DNA of 64,000 bases from Actinacidiphila acidipaludis (GTDB lineage: Bacteria > Actinomycetota > Actinomycetes > Streptomycetales > Streptomycetaceae). The position numbers and the translations under genes were made by a program. Below, piece by piece: positions 41,650 to 50,703 of this stretch (its first letter is position 1; the number at the start of each line of letters is the position of its first letter). Location: positions 62,001 through 126,000 of the forward strand of contig NZ_JAINZZ010000019.1 of assembly GCF_019890725.1 (NCBI RefSeq), in the 5' to 3' direction. The notes beneath the pieces were generated by a model. It worked only from the letters and a program-made list of their open reading frames with translations. It was not told where the DNA came from and did no database searches.

Positions 41650-42510
41650 ATGGACACCACGTCATCCCCGCTCCCCGTCTCCCCCTGCCCCGTCCGGTAC
41701 CCCGTCTCCTCCACGACCGTCGCCGTCCCGGCCGGCGACGGCACCATGGCCGCCTATGTCGCCGAGCCGTCCGGACCGGGCGCCCCCGGTCGGCGGCCCG
41801 CGGTGATCGTCGGCTTCGAGATGTTCGGCCTGACTCCTTATGTACGGCGCCTCGCGGACCGTTTCGCCGGGCTCGGCCACCTCGCGATCGTGCCGGACTT
41901 CTACCACCGCACCGCCCCCGGCCACTCCGGCACCGCCGACGAGGAGGGCCGGGCACGCGGGTACGCGCTGCTGGGACAGCTGGACCGGGACGAGGTCCGG
42001 CAGGACCTGACGGCCACGCTCGCGTACCTGGACCGGCGCAACCACACCACGGGCAGAACCGCCATGGTCGGTTTCAGCCTCGGCGGGCACCTGGCCTTCT
42101 TCGCCGCGACCCAAGTGCCGCTGGCGGCGGTCGCGATGGTGTACCCGGGGTGGCTGGACGTCGCGGGCACCGCGCTGAGCGCCCCCGGCCCGTTGCTGGA
42201 CCTGGCGCCCGGGGCGGCGGAGCACGGCGGCAGGCTGCTGTACCTGGTGGGCGCCGACGACCATGTCGTGACCGCCGGTCAGACCCGGCTGACCGCGGCG
42301 GCGCTGACGGCCGCCGGTGTCCGCCACGAGATCGTCGTCTACCCGGACACACCGCACGGCTTCCTCGCCGACGAACGCGACACCTACCGTCCGGACCAGG
42401 CCGCCGACGCGTGGCGCCGCATCGACGCCCTGCTCTGCGCCGAACTGCGCTCTGGTGACCTGCCGCCGACGGCGGTGCACGACCCGCTCGGGGCCCGAAA
42501 CCCGGGTTAG
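41650..42510 (+). CDS. Dienelactone hydrolase-family alpha/beta hydrolase
   Basis: This 286-residue cytoplasmic hydrolase belongs to the DLH clan. It has VGFEMFGLTPYVRRLADRFA near the start of the fold, and the nucleophile elbow is GFSLGGH, with Ser in place of the Cys of true dienelactone hydrolases. The probable acid is Asp in VGADDHVV, and the His lies in YPDTPHGF. It may act on esters or carbohydrate lactones rather than chloroaromatic intermediates. The start is uncertain, as no ribosome site is visible. Its divergent LysR gene suggests substrate-induced expression. Confidence 0.85.
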   Translation: MDTTSSPLPVSPCPVRYPVSSTTVAVPAGDGTMAAYVAEPSGPGAPGRRPAVIVGFEMFGLTPYVRRLADRFAGLGHLAIVPDFYHRTAPGHSGTADEEGRARGYALLGQLDRDEVRQDLTATLAYLDRRNHTTGRTAMVGFSLGGHLAFFAATQVPLAAVAMVYPGWLDVAGTALSAPGPLLDLAPGAAEHGGRLLYLVGADDHVVTAGQTRLTAAALTAAGVRHEIVVYPDTPHGFLADERDTYRPDQAADAWRRIDALLCAELRSGDLPPTAVHDPLGARNPG

Positions 42511-42521
42511 GGTGCCCTAAC
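42506..42521. promoter_or_regulatory. GTTAGGG-TG-CCCTAAC palindrome upstream of efeO
   Basis: This 16-bp palindrome has perfect 7-bp arms and overlaps the preceding stop codon. Its TTAGG/CCTAA halves recall DtxR-class (DmdR/IdeR) iron boxes, but the centre spacing differs from the usual 19-bp site. It is a candidate iron-dependent operator for efeOB, or a short terminator. Confidence 0.4.
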
Positions 42522-42648
42522 AGTGTCGAGCGGGTGAACTGCGGGGGAATTGTGGGTCGCCGCCCCCTGAGCGGGTGGGTACGCCCCACATCGCGTGCCT
42601 AGCATGAGCGGCGCCAGCGAACCACCGCAACGTCATCCGGAGGCCGGC

Positions 42649-43986
42649 GTGTCCGCCGAATCCGACACCGAACCCGCGTCGCCCGCCGCCGCACCGGAGC
42701 CCGAGCCGATCGCGGAGGCGGACGGCGAGCCAGGCGGGATAGCCGCCGCTTCCCCCACCACGCGCTCGCTGACGCGGCGGCGCGTCGCACCGGCCGCGGG
42801 CGCCGTGGTGGCGGTGGCCGCGGCGGTCACCGCCGCCGTGCTCGCCGGCGGGGGCGGCGGACACGGCGGTGACTCCGCGGACGGCAAGGGCGCGACGGCG
42901 ACGCAGGCCGCCGACGGCCTGCCGCACACCGCCATCGACGTCTCGACGGGTGGCTGCGGGCGCGGCTGGGGCCACCCGCACGCCGGAACCCAGGTCTTCG
43001 ATCTGCACAACTCCGGCTCCGCCGCGAGCGAGGTCTACCTGTCCGACCCGAAGTCGGGGAAGCTCTACGGGGAGTTGGAGGGCCTGGCACCGGGGACCAC
43101 CCGGCAGATGCTGGTGGACCTGGGCAGCGGCACCTACGCCTTCAAGTGCCTGCCGGAGGACACCGACGCGGTCACCGGGCCCTCGGTCACCGTGCCCGGC
43201 CACCAGCCGCAGGGGGCCGCGACCCTGCCGGTCACCCAGCACGACCTCATTCCGCCGACGCTCGCCTATCAGCAGTGGATTGGGGCCCGGATGGGCGACC
43301 TGGCGCGCGGCACCGGCACGCTCAAGGCCGACATCGACCGCGGGGACCTGGCCGCCGCCAAGCGCGACTGGCTCTCCGCGCACCTGGTGTACGAGCGCAT
43401 GGGCGCCGCGTACGGCACCTTCGGCGACGCCGACGGCGCGATCAACGGCACGGCCGCACGCACTCCCGGCGCCGTGGACGACGCGTCCTTCGCCGGTTTC
43501 CACCGCGTGGAGTACGGCCTGTGGCACGGGCAGCCCGCGGCGGCGCTCAAGGCGCCGGCGGCCGAACTCGACAAGAACGTCGGGGCGTTGCGCGACGGCT
43601 GGTCACAGGCCCGGATGGACCCGGCCGAGATGGGTCTGCGTGCGCACGAGATCATCGAGAACACCGAGCAGTTCGAGCTGACCGGCCGCACCGACTACGG
43701 CAGCGGCACCAACCTGGCGACCGCCCGCGCGAACCTCGACGGCACGCGGGAGATCCTGAGCCTGCTGCGTCCGCTGCTCACCCCGCGCGACCCGGCGCTG
43801 CCGCGCCTGGACTCCGCGGTGGAACGGCTGCAGCACGACCTGGACGCCGCCGGCCACGGCGACGCCTGGACCCCGCTGGACCGGCTCGGCCGGGCCCAGC
43901 GCGAGCAGATCAACGCCGACACCGGCGATCTCCTGGAACAACTCGCCCCGGTGGCGGCGATCTTCGACGTACGGAGGACGGCATGA
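42649..43986 (+). CDS. efeO: EfeO-type iron uptake protein (cupredoxin + M75 imelysin domain)
   Basis: This roughly 445-residue cell-surface protein is of the ferrous/ferric uptake system EfeUOB. A Pro/Glu-rich cytoplasmic start is followed by one hydrophobic helix (about residues 48-66), then a cupredoxin-like domain (about 90-185, with YAFKCLPEDTD). The M75 domain contains HRVEYGLWHG, whose HxxE pair lies near residues 285-288. GGAGG is five bases before the GTG at 42649; an ATG at 42604 is in frame but lacks a site. It overlaps efeB by four bases. An efeU permease gene is not found nearby. Confidence 0.9.
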   Translation: MSAESDTEPASPAAAPEPEPIAEADGEPGGIAAASPTTRSLTRRRVAPAAGAVVAVAAAVTAAVLAGGGGGHGGDSADGKGATATQAADGLPHTAIDVSTGGCGRGWGHPHAGTQVFDLHNSGSAASEVYLSDPKSGKLYGELEGLAPGTTRQMLVDLGSGTYAFKCLPEDTDAVTGPSVTVPGHQPQGAATLPVTQHDLIPPTLAYQQWIGARMGDLARGTGTLKADIDRGDLAAAKRDWLSAHLVYERMGAAYGTFGDADGAINGTAARTPGAVDDASFAGFHRVEYGLWHGQPAAALKAPAAELDKNVGALRDGWSQARMDPAEMGLRAHEIIENTEQFELTGRTDYGSGTNLATARANLDGTREILSLLRPLLTPRDPALPRLDSAVERLQHDLDAAGHGDAWTPLDRLGRAQREQINADTGDLLEQLAPVAAIFDVRRTA

Positions 43987-45257
43987 GCGACACCCGGGAC
44001 GCGGCGGGCGAGCTGCGCAGGCGCGGTTTCCTGCGGGGAGCGGCGCTGGGTGTCGGCACGGTGGGCGCGGTCGCCGGCGCGGGGGCCGCCACGGCGGCGC
44101 TCACCGGCCCGAGCGCCCACGCGGCCACCCCGGCTCCGGCCGCGACGCCCGTGGCGGCGCAGGACGCGCCGTTCCACGGCGAGCACCAGGCCGGCATCAT
44201 CCGGCCCGTCCAGCAGGCCACCGCCTTCCTGGCGTTCGACGTGACGGCGGCGGACCGGCGCGAGCTCACCGAACTGCTGCACACCGTGACCGACCGCGCG
44301 CGGTTCCTGACCGCGGGCGGCACTCCGCAGGCCCTGGGCATCACGGCCCCGCCCTCGGACAGCGGCACGTTGGGGCCGCAGGTCCCGCGTGACGGGCTGT
44401 CGGTCACCGTGGGCGCCGGGGCGTCGCTGTTCGACGACCGGTTCGGGCTGAAGGACCGCAAGCCGCTGCGCCTGAAGGCGATGCCGGCCTTCGAGGACGA
44501 CGACCTCGACCCGGCCTGGTGCCACGGCGATCTGAGCCTGCAGCTCAGCGCGCCCCACCAGGACACGGTGCTGCACGCGCTCCGCGACATCGCCCGGCAC
44601 ACCCGCGGCGGCATGCAGGTGCGCTGGCGGCTCGACGGTTTCACCAGCCCGCCGCGGCCGAGCGGCACCCCGCGCAACCACCTGGGGTTCAAGGACGGCA
44701 CCGGCAACCCGGACGTCGGCGACCCGGCGACGGCCGGGAAGTTGCTGTGGGTCGGCGACGGCGCAGAGCCCGCCTGGACGACCGGCGGTACGTACCAGGT
44801 GGTCCGGCTGATCCGGATGCTGGTGGAGTTCTGGGACCGGGTCTCGATCACCGAGCAGGAGCGGATGTTCGGCCGGGCCAAGGACACCGGCGCGCCGCTG
44901 GACGGCTCACGGGAGTTCGACACCCCGCAGTTCGCGCAGGACCCGATGGGCGACGTCATCCCGCTGGACAGCCACATACGCAAGGCGAACCCGCGCACCG
45001 CGGACACGGCCGGATCCCGTCTGCTGCGCCGGGGCTACAACTACGACCGGGGCATGGACGGCAACGGCAACCTCGACGTCGGGCTGATCTTCGTCTGCTA
45101 CCAGCAGGACCTGGAGCGGCAGTTCGAGACCGTGCAGAAGCGGCTCGCGGGCGAACCGCTGGTCGACTACATCACGCCGTTCGGCGGTGGTTACTTCTTC
45201 GCGCTGCCGGGCGTGCGGGACCGCGGCGACTGGCTGGGCCGCTCCCTGTTGGCATGA
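43983..45257 (+). CDS. efeB: EfeB-type Dyp peroxidase, Tat-exported
   Basis: This 424-residue haem peroxidase is of the dye-decolorising type, associated with EfeO in iron uptake from haem or in ferrous oxidation. It has a Tat signal with RRRGFLRGA (residues 12-20) and a long Ala-rich hydrophobic stretch to about residue 41. The Dyp motif GxxDG is present as GFKDGTGNPD, and the C-terminal FVCYQQDLERQFETVQKRLAGEPL and YITPFGGGYFFALPG are typical of EfeB. It is coupled to efeO through an ATGA overlap. Export by Tat implies folding with haem in the cytoplasm. Confidence 0.93.
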   Translation: MSDTRDAAGELRRRGFLRGAALGVGTVGAVAGAGAATAALTGPSAHAATPAPAATPVAAQDAPFHGEHQAGIIRPVQQATAFLAFDVTAADRRELTELLHTVTDRARFLTAGGTPQALGITAPPSDSGTLGPQVPRDGLSVTVGAGASLFDDRFGLKDRKPLRLKAMPAFEDDDLDPAWCHGDLSLQLSAPHQDTVLHALRDIARHTRGGMQVRWRLDGFTSPPRPSGTPRNHLGFKDGTGNPDVGDPATAGKLLWVGDGAEPAWTTGGTYQVVRLIRMLVEFWDRVSITEQERMFGRAKDTGAPLDGSREFDTPQFAQDPMGDVIPLDSHIRKANPRTADTAGSRLLRRGYNYDRGMDGNGNLDVGLIFVCYQQDLERQFETVQKRLAGEPLVDYITPFGGGYFFALPGVRDRGDWLGRSLLA

Positions 45258-45450
45258 GCCCGCCCGAAAGATGGCAAAGAGCGAGTCAAGACTTGTCCTG
45301 GATTATCTGACCGGCTGTTCACCCGGACGCCACCACGGGGCCGTTGGCCGGTAGGTCACCCCCTCGACGATCGCGTTCGACACGTGCGCGAATTCCACGC
45401 AGCACGCCGAAAAGCACTACTTAGCGCCACTTAGCGGAGGCTGAGACAGC
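45258..45450 (+). promoter_or_regulatory. Upstream region of phospholipase C gene
   Basis: A direct repeat ACTTAGCG (45419-45426 and 45429-45436) lies 10 bp apart just before the ribosome site. GTTCACCCGGA (45317-45327) and GGTCACCCCCT (45354-45364) each resemble one 11-nt PHO-box unit, but they are 37 bp apart instead of adjacent, so PhoP control is only a possibility. Confidence 0.35.
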
Positions 45451-47361
45451 ATGAGCACCACGAGCGGTACGGGAAAGAGAAGGCGGGCGAGCGCACGCAT
45501 GCGTGCGGCACGCTGGGGGGCCTACGCCGGCACGGCGGCTCTCGTACTGCTGGGCGGCACCGCGCCGGCCCACGCCGACTCCCCCGCGCACCACGGGGGC
45601 GGCGACAGCACCTCCACCCCGATCAAGCACCTGGTCGTCATCTACGACGAGAACGTCTCGTTCGACCACTACTTCGGCACCTACCCGGTGGCGGCGAACA
45701 CCGACGGCACGAAGTTCACGGCGGACAAGCACACGCCGAAGAACATCGACACCGTCGCCCACGCGGGCCTGCTGAAGAACAACCCGAACCAGTACGCCCC
45801 CAAGCGCCTGGCGCCCTCGCAGGCCGTCACCTGCGACCAGAACCACGGCTACGGCCCCGAGCAGTACGCGGCGAACGGCGGCAAGGCCGACGCGTACGTG
45901 CAGAACACCGAGACGAGCAAGTGCTCCGGTGGCCTGTTCGGCGAGCCCGGCCTGGTCATGGACTACTACGACGGCAACACCGTCACGGCGCTCTGGAACT
46001 ACGCCCAGAACTACTCGCTGGGCGACAACTCGTACAGCAGCACGTACGGCCCCTCCACCCCCGGCGCGCTGAACCTGGTCGCGGGTCAGACGCACGGCGT
46101 GATCTCGGTCGACCCCAAGACCGGCACGGAGAACCCCAAGCAGACGGCGACGCCCGACGCGTACACGGTCGTCTCGCCGGACGCCAAGGGCGTCGGCACG
46201 GTCATCAACGACCCCGACCCGGCGTTCGACGACTGCTCGGACAACAGCCACGCCAGCAGCAACGCGCTCGCCTCGATGCAGGGCAAGAACATCGGTGACC
46301 TGCTCAACGAGAAGAACGTGACCTGGGGCTGGTTCCAGGGCGGCTTCCGTCCCTCCACCGCGTGGGACGGCAAGCAGGGCGACTACGCGAGCTGCGCCGG
46401 CAGCACCCACACCAACGTGGGCGGCGCGTCCTCGGTGGACTACAGCCCGCACCACTCGCCCTTCCAGTACTACAAGTCCACGGCGAACCCGCACCACCTC
46501 GCGCCCAAGAACACGGCCGAGATCGGTCACAACGGCCAGGCGAACCACAACTACGACCTGACCGACTTCGACTCCGCGCTGAAGGCGGGCAGCCTGCCGG
46601 CCGTCAGCTTCCTGAAGGCCGCCGAGTACCAGGACGGCCACGCCGCCTACTCCGACCCGATCGACGAGCAGAACTTCCTCGTCAAGGAGATCAACGCGGT
46701 CCAGTCGTCCTCCTCCTGGAAGGACACCGCGGTCGTCATCGCCTACGACGACTCGGACGGCTGGTACGACCACGCGTACGCCAAGCCGGAGACCGGCTCC
46801 AAGGACAGCACCGTCGGCTCCAACGGCAAGGCCGTCGACAGCCCGGCGTGCCAGGCCGGCCCCGCTGCCGCCGGCGGCTACGCGGACCGCTGCGGCCCGG
46901 GTACCCGTCAGCCGCTGCTGGTCATCTCGCCCTACAGCAAGGTGAACTCGGTCGACCACACCCGCACCGAGCAGGCCTCGATCACCAAGTTCATCGAGGA
47001 CAACTGGAAGACCGGCCGCATCGGCGACGCCTCGTTCGACCAGCGGGCCAACACCCTCTCCGGCGCCTTCGACTTCAAGCACCCGAACGACAAGCAGGTG
47101 CTGCTGAACGCCGACGGCTCCGTGAAGTCGGTCAAGCACATCTCCCACCACACCAACCCGCCCGCCACCGGCACCTCGGCGACGGGCGGCACCTCCGGCG
47201 GCAACGGCGCGGGCAACAACCTGTCCACGCAGACCCTGGCGGAGACCGGCGGCACGTCCCCGGCGCTGCCGCTCGGGATCACCGCGGGCGCCCTGCTCGT
47301 CGGAGGCGGCGCGCTGTACTACGCCCGCCGGCACCGCCGCTCGGCGACCGTCACCGCCTGA
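45451..47361 (+). CDS. Phospholipase C-type phosphoesterase anchored by LAETG sorting signal
   Basis: This 636-residue exported phosphoesterase is of the phospholipase C/acid phosphatase (alkaline phosphatase-like) family. A basic N-terminus and hydrophobic segment end near AHA-DS (about residue 45). The metal-binding start is HLVVIYDENVSFDHYFGTYP. Later metal and active-site regions are GLVMDYYDGNTVTALWNYAQNYSLGDN, the NHNYDLTDF block and VIAYDDSDGWYDH. The C-terminus has LAETG (596-600), a hydrophobic helix and ARRHRR, the sorting signal of class E sortases, so the enzyme is linked to the cell wall. It would release phosphate from phospholipids. GGAGG precedes the ATG. Confidence 0.9.
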   Translation: MSTTSGTGKRRRASARMRAARWGAYAGTAALVLLGGTAPAHADSPAHHGGGDSTSTPIKHLVVIYDENVSFDHYFGTYPVAANTDGTKFTADKHTPKNIDTVAHAGLLKNNPNQYAPKRLAPSQAVTCDQNHGYGPEQYAANGGKADAYVQNTETSKCSGGLFGEPGLVMDYYDGNTVTALWNYAQNYSLGDNSYSSTYGPSTPGALNLVAGQTHGVISVDPKTGTENPKQTATPDAYTVVSPDAKGVGTVINDPDPAFDDCSDNSHASSNALASMQGKNIGDLLNEKNVTWGWFQGGFRPSTAWDGKQGDYASCAGSTHTNVGGASSVDYSPHHSPFQYYKSTANPHHLAPKNTAEIGHNGQANHNYDLTDFDSALKAGSLPAVSFLKAAEYQDGHAAYSDPIDEQNFLVKEINAVQSSSSWKDTAVVIAYDDSDGWYDHAYAKPETGSKDSTVGSNGKAVDSPACQAGPAAAGGYADRCGPGTRQPLLVISPYSKVNSVDHTRTEQASITKFIEDNWKTGRIGDASFDQRANTLSGAFDFKHPNDKQVLLNADGSVKSVKHISHHTNPPATGTSATGGTSGGNGAGNNLSTQTLAETGGTSPALPLGITAGALLVGGGALYYARRHRRSATVTA

Positions 47362-47423
47362 AACCGCACCAGCTGATCCCTTCCGTCCGCACCGTTTCCA
47401 CGGCGGCGTGACGTGAGGCCCCG

Positions 47424-47459
47424 AGGGGGCCGCCCCGGCGCACACCGGGACGGCCCCCT
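47424..47459 (+). terminator. Hairpin terminator after phospholipase C gene
   Basis: AGGGGGCCG (47424-47432) and CGGCCCCCT (47451-47459) pair, then after one C/A mismatch a further five pairs close on the loop CGCACA. It lies about 60 bp past the stop codon. Confidence 0.7.
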
Positions 47460-47632
47460 TCGCCGTTCCGGCCCCGATTCCCCTCCCTCCGCGTCCCTCC
47501 GTGGCCGATTCGGACTTGAACGCCACCGAGTTGTCAAGAGGGCGGCTGCGTTCATGAGTTGGAGACAATTCCGTCCTCGTGGCGCGCGGGCGTCATCACG
47601 GCCCTCCGTCGCACGGGTCCTGTGCACAACTC

Positions 47633-47689
47633 TTGACATGGATGAAACACAGGGAGAAACATTCCGGAGTGCACCGGGAGAGCGCTCTC
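47633..47689 (+). promoter_or_regulatory. Promoter with LacI-type operator for F5/8C beta-helix gene
   Basis: TTGACA (47633-47638) has AAACAT 18 bp on. GAGAGCGCTCTC (47678-47689) is a perfect 12-bp palindrome sharing the GAGCGCTC core of CebR boxes. A repressor there would sit near the transcript start. Its repressor may be CebR or another LacI member; none is encoded beside it. Confidence 0.5.
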
Positions 47690-47810
47690 ACTCGTCAACG
47701 CGCGGGCGCCCGACCGGACTTCGCGTTGTTCACGGCATCTCACGGCCCGGTCGGCCCACGGCCGGGCCGCTCCTAGCTGCCCCCCACTTGTGGAACCAGG
47801 AGAGTTGCTC

Positions 47811-50426
47811 ATGCTCGCTCCCCCCACCGGCTCTACGGCGCTGAGATCAGCGGCCCCGTGGCGCCGGCGCAACATCGTCGCCGCGGTGATCACCGCGCTC
47901 GTCGCTTCCCTGCTCCTCTTCGTGCCGACCCGTTCCGCCCACGCCGCCGACACCCTGCTCTCGCAGGGCAAGACGGCGACGGCCTCCTCCTCCGAGAACG
48001 CCGGCACCCCGGCGTCCGCCGCGGTCGACGGCGACACCGGCACCCGCTGGTCCAGCGCCTTCAGCGACCCGCAGTGGCTGCAGGTCGACCTGGGCGCCAC
48101 GGCCACCATCAGCTCCGTCACCCTCAACTGGGAATCGGCGTACGCCAAGGCGTTCAAGATCCAGACCTCGGCGGACGGCGCCAACTGGACCGACGTCTAC
48201 TCGACCACGACCGGGACCGGCGGCACGCAGACGCTCGCCGTAAACGGTTCCGGGCGCTATGTCCGGATGTACGGCACCACGCGCGCCACCGGATACGGCT
48301 ACTCCCTCTGGGAGTTCCAGGTCTACGGCACCGCCGGCAGCGGCGGAGGCGGCACCACTCCCCCGTCCGGTTCGCTGATCTCGCAGGGCAAGACCGCCAC
48401 CGCGTCCTCCACCGAGAACGCCGGCACGCCGGCCTCGGCCGCCGTGGACGGCAACACCGGCACCCGCTGGTCCAGCGCGGCCTCCGACCCGCAGTGGCTG
48501 CAGGTCGACCTGGGCAGCACCTCGACGATCAGCTCGGTCGTGCTCAACTGGGAGACCGCGTACGCCAAGGCGTTCAAGATCCAGACCTCGGACGACGCCA
48601 CCACGTGGACCGACGTCTACTCCACCACGACCGGGACCGGCGGCACGCAGACACTCGCCGTAAACGGTTCCGGCCGCTATGTCCGGATGTACGGCACCAC
48701 CCGCGCCACCGGATACGGCTACTCCCTCTGGGAGTTCCAGGTCTACGGCACCGCAGGCAGCGGCGGTGGCGGCACCGGCCCGATCCAGGGCGGCGGCGAC
48801 CTCGGGCCGAACGTGAAGGTCTTCGACCCGTCCACGCCGAACATCCAGGCGCAGCTCGACCAGATCTTCTCCCAGCAGGAGAGCAACCAGTTCGGCGACG
48901 CCCGCTACCAGGTCTTCTTCAAGCCCGGCACCTACAGCGGTCTCAACGACCAGGTGGGCTTCTACACCTCGGTCTCCGGCCTGGGCAAGAACCCGGACGA
49001 CGTGCAGATCAACGGCGACATCACCGTCGACGCCGGCTGGTTCAACGGCAACGCCACGCAGAACTTCTGGCGTTCGGTGGAGAACCTGGCCATCACTCCC
49101 TCCAACGGCACCGACCGGTGGGCCGTCGCGCAGGCGGCGCCCTTCCGCCGGATCCACGTCAAGGGCGGGCTCAACCTCGCGCCGAACGGCTACGGCTGGG
49201 CGAGCGGCGGCTACATCGCCGACAGCAAGATCGACGGCACCGTCGGACCGTACTCGCAGCAGCAGTGGTACACCCGGGACAGCTCGATCGGCGGCTGGAC
49301 CAACGGCGTGTGGAACATGACCTTCTCCGGTGTCCAGGGCGCGCCCGCGCAGGGCTTCCCGAACCCGGTGTACACCACGCTCAACACCACGCCCGAGTCG
49401 CGTGAGAAGCCGTACATGTACCTGGACGGCAGCGGCAACTACGCGGTGTTCGTGCCGAACCTGCGCACCAACGTCAGCGGTGTGTCCTGGCCGAACACCC
49501 CGGGCACCTCGCTCCCGCTGAGCCAGTTCTACGTGGCGAAGCCGGGCGTCTCGGCGGCGACGATCAACGCGGCGCTGGCCCAGGGCCTCAACCTGCTGTT
49601 CACCCCCGGCATCTACCACGTCGACCAGCCGATCAACGTGACCCGCGCCAACACCGTGGTGCTGGGCCTGGGTTACGCCACGATCGTGCCGGACAACGGT
49701 GTGGACGCGATGAAGGTCGCGGACGTCGACGGGGTGCGGCTGGCCGGCTTCCTGATCGACGCCGGCACGGGCAAGTCGCCGCAGCTGCTCCAGGTCGGCG
49801 CACCGGGATCGTCGGCGAGCCACTCCGGCAACCCCACCACGATCCAGGACGTGTTCGCCCGGGTCGGCGGCGCGGGCCCGGGCCAGGCCGGCACGGCGTT
49901 CGAGATCAACAGCAACGACGTGATCATCGACCACACCTGGCTGTGGCGCGCCGACCACGGGGCCGGCGTCGGCTGGACGACCAACCCGGCCGACGAGGGC
50001 CTGAAGGTCAACGGCAACAACGTGCTGGCCACCGGCCTGTTCGTGGAGCACTTCGAGAAGTACGACGTGGAGTGGGCCGGCCAGAACGGCAGGACGATCT
50101 TCTTCCAGAACGAGATCGCCTACGACGCCCCGAACCAGGCCGCGGTCCAGAACGGCGGCACCCGGGGCTTCGCGGCCTACAAGGTCGACGACAACGTGAC
50201 CACGCACGAGGGCTGGGGGCTCGGCAGCTACTGCAACTTCACCGCCGACCCCTCGATCGTCATGGACCACGGGTTCGAGGCGCCGACGACGGCCGGCGTG
50301 AAGTTCCACGACCTGCTCGTGGTGTCGCTCGGCGGGATGGGCCAATACGCGCACGTCATCAACAACACCGGGCCGGGCACGTCCGGCACGTCCACCACGC
50401 CGTCGACCGTGACGTCCTACCCGTAG
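47811..50426 (+). CDS. Secreted protein with two near-identical F5/8C domains and a parallel beta-helix domain
   Basis: This 871-residue exported protein has a signal peptide ending near AHA-AD (residue 47). Two F5/8-type C carbohydrate-binding domains follow (about 50-178 and 190-318), joined by Gly-rich linkers; long stretches differ by only a few bases. The C-terminal 530 residues (from VKVFDPSTPNIQAQLDQIF) look like a pectate-lyase/GH55-type parallel beta-helix, with FFKPGTYSGLNDQVGFYTSVSGLG and LLFTPGIYHVDQPINVTRA. It is probably a polysaccharide hydrolase or lyase of unknown substrate. AGGAGAG precedes the ATG. A LacI-type palindrome upstream suggests carbohydrate induction. I cannot assign a CAZy family. 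Confidence 0.82.
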   Translation: MLAPPTGSTALRSAAPWRRRNIVAAVITALVASLLLFVPTRSAHAADTLLSQGKTATASSSENAGTPASAAVDGDTGTRWSSAFSDPQWLQVDLGATATISSVTLNWESAYAKAFKIQTSADGANWTDVYSTTTGTGGTQTLAVNGSGRYVRMYGTTRATGYGYSLWEFQVYGTAGSGGGGTTPPSGSLISQGKTATASSTENAGTPASAAVDGNTGTRWSSAASDPQWLQVDLGSTSTISSVVLNWETAYAKAFKIQTSDDATTWTDVYSTTTGTGGTQTLAVNGSGRYVRMYGTTRATGYGYSLWEFQVYGTAGSGGGGTGPIQGGGDLGPNVKVFDPSTPNIQAQLDQIFSQQESNQFGDARYQVFFKPGTYSGLNDQVGFYTSVSGLGKNPDDVQINGDITVDAGWFNGNATQNFWRSVENLAITPSNGTDRWAVAQAAPFRRIHVKGGLNLAPNGYGWASGGYIADSKIDGTVGPYSQQQWYTRDSSIGGWTNGVWNMTFSGVQGAPAQGFPNPVYTTLNTTPESREKPYMYLDGSGNYAVFVPNLRTNVSGVSWPNTPGTSLPLSQFYVAKPGVSAATINAALAQGLNLLFTPGIYHVDQPINVTRANTVVLGLGYATIVPDNGVDAMKVADVDGVRLAGFLIDAGTGKSPQLLQVGAPGSSASHSGNPTTIQDVFARVGGAGPGQAGTAFEINSNDVIIDHTWLWRADHGAGVGWTTNPADEGLKVNGNNVLATGLFVEHFEKYDVEWAGQNGRTIFFQNEIAYDAPNQAAVQNGGTRGFAAYKVDDNVTTHEGWGLGSYCNFTADPSIVMDHGFEAPTTAGVKFHDLLVVSLGGMGQYAHVINNTGPGTSGTSTTPSTVTSYP

Positions 50427-50465
50427 GTCGTCGGGAGACGCGGCGATCGGCACAGCGGTGATCTG

Positions 50466-50501
50466 AGGGCCGCCGTCCCGCACCCGCGGGACGGCGGCCC
50501 T
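50466..50501. terminator. Perfect 15-bp hairpin terminator
   Basis: AGGGCCGCCGTCCCG (50466-50480) pairs with 50487-50501 around the loop CACCCG, 39 bp after the stop codon. It is followed by three CCGGCGGACG repeats (about 50508-50545). The arrangement can terminate both converging genes. Confidence 0.75.
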
Positions 50502-50703
50502 TCCCGTCCGCCGGACGGGCCGGCGGACGAGGCCGGCGGACGGGAAAAGGACCGCGGCCCCGCCGTTCCCGGCAGCGGGGCCGCGGCTCGTGACGTCCCG
50601 GCAGGACGCCGGCCGCCACGAGTTCGAGAGAGGTCTCCATGGACCCGGGCGGGCACGGCCGGTTCGGCGTGGCCGTCCTCGATCCGGCGGGCGTGCCCGC
50701 GGT

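Larger units (their letters stand above)
47362..47810. other. Intergenic region between phospholipase C and F5/8C protein genes
   Basis: These 449 bp contain a strong terminator (47424-47459), an inverted pair of TTGTC/GACAA phrases near 47531 and 47563, a TTGACA promoter element (47633) and a LacI-type palindrome (47678-47689). No further gene is convincing. Confidence 0.6.

Noticed and set aside
45317..45364. PHO box for PhoP upstream of phospholipase C
   Set aside because: The two GTTCACC-like units are 37 bp apart, not the contiguous 11-nt direct repeats PhoP needs.
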